From Notolepis coatsorum (lineage: Eukaryota; Chordata; Actinopteri; Aulopiformes; Paralepididae), in NCBI GenBank assembly GCA_963971535.1, contig OZ020601.1, positions 18,106,767-18,170,766 of the forward strand: a stretch of DNA of 64,000 nucleotides, in the 5' to 3' direction. Positions 1 through 64,000 of this stretch are shown piece by piece; position 1 is the stretch's first letter, and every line of letters starts with the position of its first letter. The translations under genes and the position numbers were made by a program. The notes under the pieces are model-generated. The model was not told the origin of the DNA, made no database searches, and saw nothing but the letters and a program-made list of their open reading frames with translations.

Positions 1-231
1 CCGACAAGCACAAACCGCACAGGTTTGCGGAACGACACAAGCACAAACCGCCCAGGTTTGTAGAACGACACGAGCACAAACCGCCCAGGTTTGTAAACCG
101 CCCAGGTTTGTAGAACGACACAAGCACAAACCGCCCAGGTTTGTAGAATGACACAAGCACAAACCGCCCAGGTTTGTAGAACGACAAGCACAAACCGCCC
201 AGGTTTGTAGAACAACACAAGCACAAACCAC
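1..231. repeat. Minisatellite, ~32-bp unit, first block
   Basis: Tandem copies of a unit reading roughly acaagcacaaaccgcccagg plus tttgtagaacgac. Each unit holds the short inverted pair AAACC-gccca-GGTTT, so each can form a small hairpin. The array begins at or before the window edge, is interrupted by the insertion at 232-636 and resumes at 637. It lies in the YTHDC2 intron just after the motif V exon. Confidence 0.9.
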
Positions 232-636
232 TAGGGCTGTACCAAATGCTTCGAAGCTTCGATCATAATGTTGACATTCAAATTCTAAATCAACATTCGA
301 ATTTTTTATTTGTAATTTTTTTTTTATCCGTTTAAATATGGCTACACTAATATTATATTATTATACATAAGTCGTCACCATCACTTTCATACCAACCGTG
401 CCCTTATTGGATTATTTATGTTGACGAAACTGATGAGTTATATTCATTAAAGAAAGTTGATTTAATAAAAGAAAAATACTAATTTCATCAGATTAATCAC
501 TTTATTAAAATTGAGGATTTAGTTTGAGAAAAAAAATAAAAATTGAAGTAAATTTTTTTTATAGACATTCGAAGCTTCGTTCGAATACTTCAATCGAAGC
601 TTCGAATGTTAAAAAATGACATTCAGTACAGCCCTA
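232..636. mobile_element. Short hAT-like MITE (GAAGCTTCG family)
   Basis: Terminal inverted repeats start TAGGGCTGTAC and end GTACAGCCCTA. Flanking 8-bp direct repeats are caaaccac (224-231) and caaaccgc (637-644), one mismatch, which may simply reflect minisatellite units. Subterminal GAAGCTTCG blocks occur at both ends and the middle is AT-rich. No coding capacity. TAGGG termini and an 8-bp duplication fit hAT. Related sequence lies at 56952-57416 and from 63044. Confidence 0.8.
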
Positions 637-735
637 CAAACCGCCCAGGTTTGTAGAATGACAAGCACAAACCGCCCAGGTTTGTAGAACGACACGAGCA
701 CAAACCGCCCAGGTTTGTAGAATGACACGAGATAA
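637..735. repeat. Minisatellite, ~32-bp unit, second block
   Basis: Continuation of the array at 1-231 after the 232-636 insertion, about three units. The array ends within about 15 bases of the 5' splice site (intron side at 750) of the motif V exon. Confidence 0.88.
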
Positions 736-750
736 AAAGGGTGATGGTAC

Positions 751-62147
<61,397 letters not shown>

Positions 62148-62171
62148 CTGGAGCGGAGAGAGAACCCAGGC

Positions 62172-62390
62172 AAGCATTTAAGTAATACATTCACAGAGCT
62201 TTCAGAAAGGTGCGGAATAAAAGCATTTAAGTAATACATTCACAGAGCTTTCAGAAAGGTGCGGAATAAAAGCATTTAAGTAATACATTCACAGAGCTTT
62301 CAGAAAGGTGCAGAATAAAAGCATTTAAATAATACATCCACAGAGCTTTCAGAAAGGTGCAGAATAAAATCATTTAAATAATACATTCAT
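62172..62390. repeat. 49-bp minisatellite at the motif I exon acceptor
   Basis: About four and a half copies of aagcatttaagtaatacatt plus cacagagctttcagaaaggt plus gcggaataa. It starts 24 bases upstream of the exon's acceptor, so it includes the likely branch-point zone (gene strand: tgtattacttaaatgc). Confidence 0.92.
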
Positions 62391-62392
62391 AG

Positions 62393-62492
62393 CAGGGCTG
62401 GACATTAAGGCTTGTCCAATTGTCCGGGACAAGTAAAAAGAAAAATGGTCGGACAAGCATAATAAAATTGTACTTGTCCGACCGGACAAGTA

Positions 62493-62548
<56 letters not shown>

Positions 62549-62920
62549 CCCAAACTAATAGTAACTTTATTCCATCTGATCAGAAAGTGCCTGTCTCACA
62601 GGGTCACACTGGAAACTCTCACTGTACATCAATATTACTTGTCCCGGACAAACGGTGCGCGTCTTCTGAGTGCTCGCTTAGTAGTTGACAGTGGCACGAG
62701 ACCTGCAAACATATCAGAATGTTTCATAAAGGTTCCTACTTCCTGCGATACTGGCCATCCTCTCAGTCAATGGAGCAATCGCAAACATGCTGCACTATTT
62801 GAAGTGGATAACGTTAAACACAGCAGAAGAAGATAGAGAACAGACAGACTGACCAACAGGGAACTGCATCCAACCCTAGTACAACCCTTGAGTCTAAGGT
62901 AAGGAGTCTATTGGAACTGT
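62393..62920. mobile_element. hAT-like element, one end seen, related to 7378-8956
   Basis: Starts cagggctggacattaaggct with ttgtccgggacaagt repeats and an (AT)n run. From 62640 gcgcgtcttctgagtgctcg, agttgacagtggcacgagac, actggccatcctctcagtca and gggaactgcatccaacccta match 7475-8100 and 28330-28375. It has only one copy of the unit that forms the 47-bp array at 7497. Confidence 0.7.
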
Positions 62921-63043
62921 ATACAGTAGTCAGATATTAGTTAGCATTCTAGCTTGATCGCGGGTTGCTTGCTAGCTAACGTTAGCCCTGTGTGTGAAAA
63001 AACTTTACACAGCAGCAGTTGATTTGATTGTGTGTGTATCGTT

Positions 63044-63113
63044 TAGGGCTGACCTTTGAAGCTTTTTTTGGCAATGGAAGCTTCGGGGCCGAGCTTCGAT
63101 TTTAATTCGAAGC

Positions 63114-63159
<46 letters not shown>

Positions 63160-63160
63160 T
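63044..63160. mobile_element. hAT-like fragment, GAAGCTTCG family
   Basis: Starts tagggctgacctttgaagct and has gaagcttcggggccgagctt then cgattttaattcgaag, as in 56952-57416, followed by (AT)n. The far end was not found. Confidence 0.65.
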
Positions 63161-63806
63161 GTATCTTATGTTGTGGGACTTGTACAGCAGTTTGGTAATT
63201 TTTTTTACTTAAATTTAAAACGTTGTTTTTAAATGTGCTATATAAATAAAGTGGATTGGATTAATTAATTAAGTAGCACCTTTCGTGACTGACGCAGCCA
63301 ACAAGGTTTCACTCGGCTGTGCTGCCTGGGTGCAGTGGGGCTGCTCTCACAGCCAACGACATGACATTACATAATTATGTTGCAACCTTCGTCTATCAAG
63401 CAAACAATTATATTATATTTAATTCATAATTATATCAGACAATGCACCTACAAAAGCAGATGATTACAATTAAATTAGCCAACTTGGTAACACATTAGTC
63501 ATAGCAGCATAGGCATAGCCTTATTAATGTTTTGTGTGGCATCGCCGTCGTGTACAACGATACTTACGTTTTTTAAGTGATTTGACAAAGTTGTTTGTTG
63601 TTGTAGAGTTGTGATATGCCATTTTCTTCTGGCATATCTGGCACTCTGCTTTTTGGGCATTGTCTTTGCATATTTTAAAGTGTAACCACACGTCTGATGA
63701 CTTCTTTGTCGACATGTCTGCTGCACATGTCCTTGTTGTTTTCAACACCGATAATCTCCATGTGATTGTTGTAGAGAGGTGGAGTCGAGGCGCCACTTAC
63801 TTTTGT
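63161..63806. other. Intron, nothing firm
   Basis: A worn retroposon tail (aatgtgctatataaataaag) at about 63233. Minus-strand 63520-63796 codes a short CX2C/H-rich peptide (CQICQKKMAYHNSTTTN), like the BED zinc finger of a hAT transposase, but too short to call a gene. Confidence 0.45.
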
Positions 63807-64000
63807 TTAAAGGATAACTCCACTTTTTTTTTAAATTAGCTTATTTAACATCTTCCCTGGAGTTAGACAAGAAGATACATACCTTTTTTGTCTCTGTGCG
63901 TGCATTTTAGCTTTGGGAATAGACGCTCCGTTAGCATAGCTTAGCTTCATCACTGGAAGTGGGGGAGGACAGTAGCCTTACAGTGCCTTACAGTGTATTG
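63807..64000. mobile_element. Foldback element, left arm, runs off the window
   Basis: TTAAAGGATAACTCCACTTT, then tcttccctggagttagacaa, gaatagacgctccgttagca and cttacagtgccttacagtgt match the left arm of 50568-51193 almost base for base. The rest lies beyond the right edge. Confidence 0.88.

Overview
The window is vertebrate, almost certainly teleost fish, nuclear DNA. It carries one host gene, on the minus strand: the middle of YTHDC2, a DEAH-family 3'-5' RNA helicase with inserted ankyrin repeats that acts in germ-cell m6A RNA control. Thirteen exons, found by protein similarity and checked for GT-AG borders and reading phase, run from 62147 (first in transcript order) down to 751. They join in phase into about 554 residues with no stop. 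They cover the end of the N-terminal linker, RecA1 (motifs GETGSGKT, DEVH, SSAA), the ankyrin insert and RecA2 up to motif V. The R3H exons should lie beyond the right edge. The rest of RecA2, the winged-helix/OB part and the YTH domain should lie beyond the left edge. All else is intron. The fish assignment rests on the repeat set: an L2 tail with the fish-type GTCGCTTTGGATAAAAGCG end, Rex1-like LINEs, tRNA-headed SINEs, BEL/Pao elements, and many hAT and TTAA-flanked MITEs.

The introns are a dense nest of transposons and minisatellites. At 5.8-11.4 kb five layers are stacked: a LINE is split by a foldback palindrome, split by a second LINE, split by a piggyBac-like MITE, split by a hAT MITE that holds a 47-bp minisatellite. 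At 18.6-25.3 kb a piggyBac-like MITE holds a SINE with a 15-bp target duplication and a short BEL/Pao-like LTR element. At 30.0-41.0 kb another MITE copy holds a hAT MITE and a 9.1-kb, very young BEL/Pao element with a tRNA-Tyr primer site. At 42.3-44.9 kb a 24-bp minisatellite has taken piggyBac-like and hAT insertions.

Minisatellites are unusually common and often touch exon borders (exons holding motif I, ankyrin 1, motif IV, the exon at 1587, motif V and the exon at 44919). The 50-bp array at 3931-4455 repeats a branch-point plus polypyrimidine plus AG block just upstream of a real acceptor, giving about ten decoy 3' splice sites. Two neighbouring 36-bp arrays (54203-55142 and 55205-56215) have grown from two different places inside the reverse transcriptase region of one Rex1-like LINE copy.

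I see no second host gene, no RNA gene beyond tRNA-like SINE heads, and no CRISPR. Introns between named repeats hold nothing I can identify; the larger blank stretches are listed.
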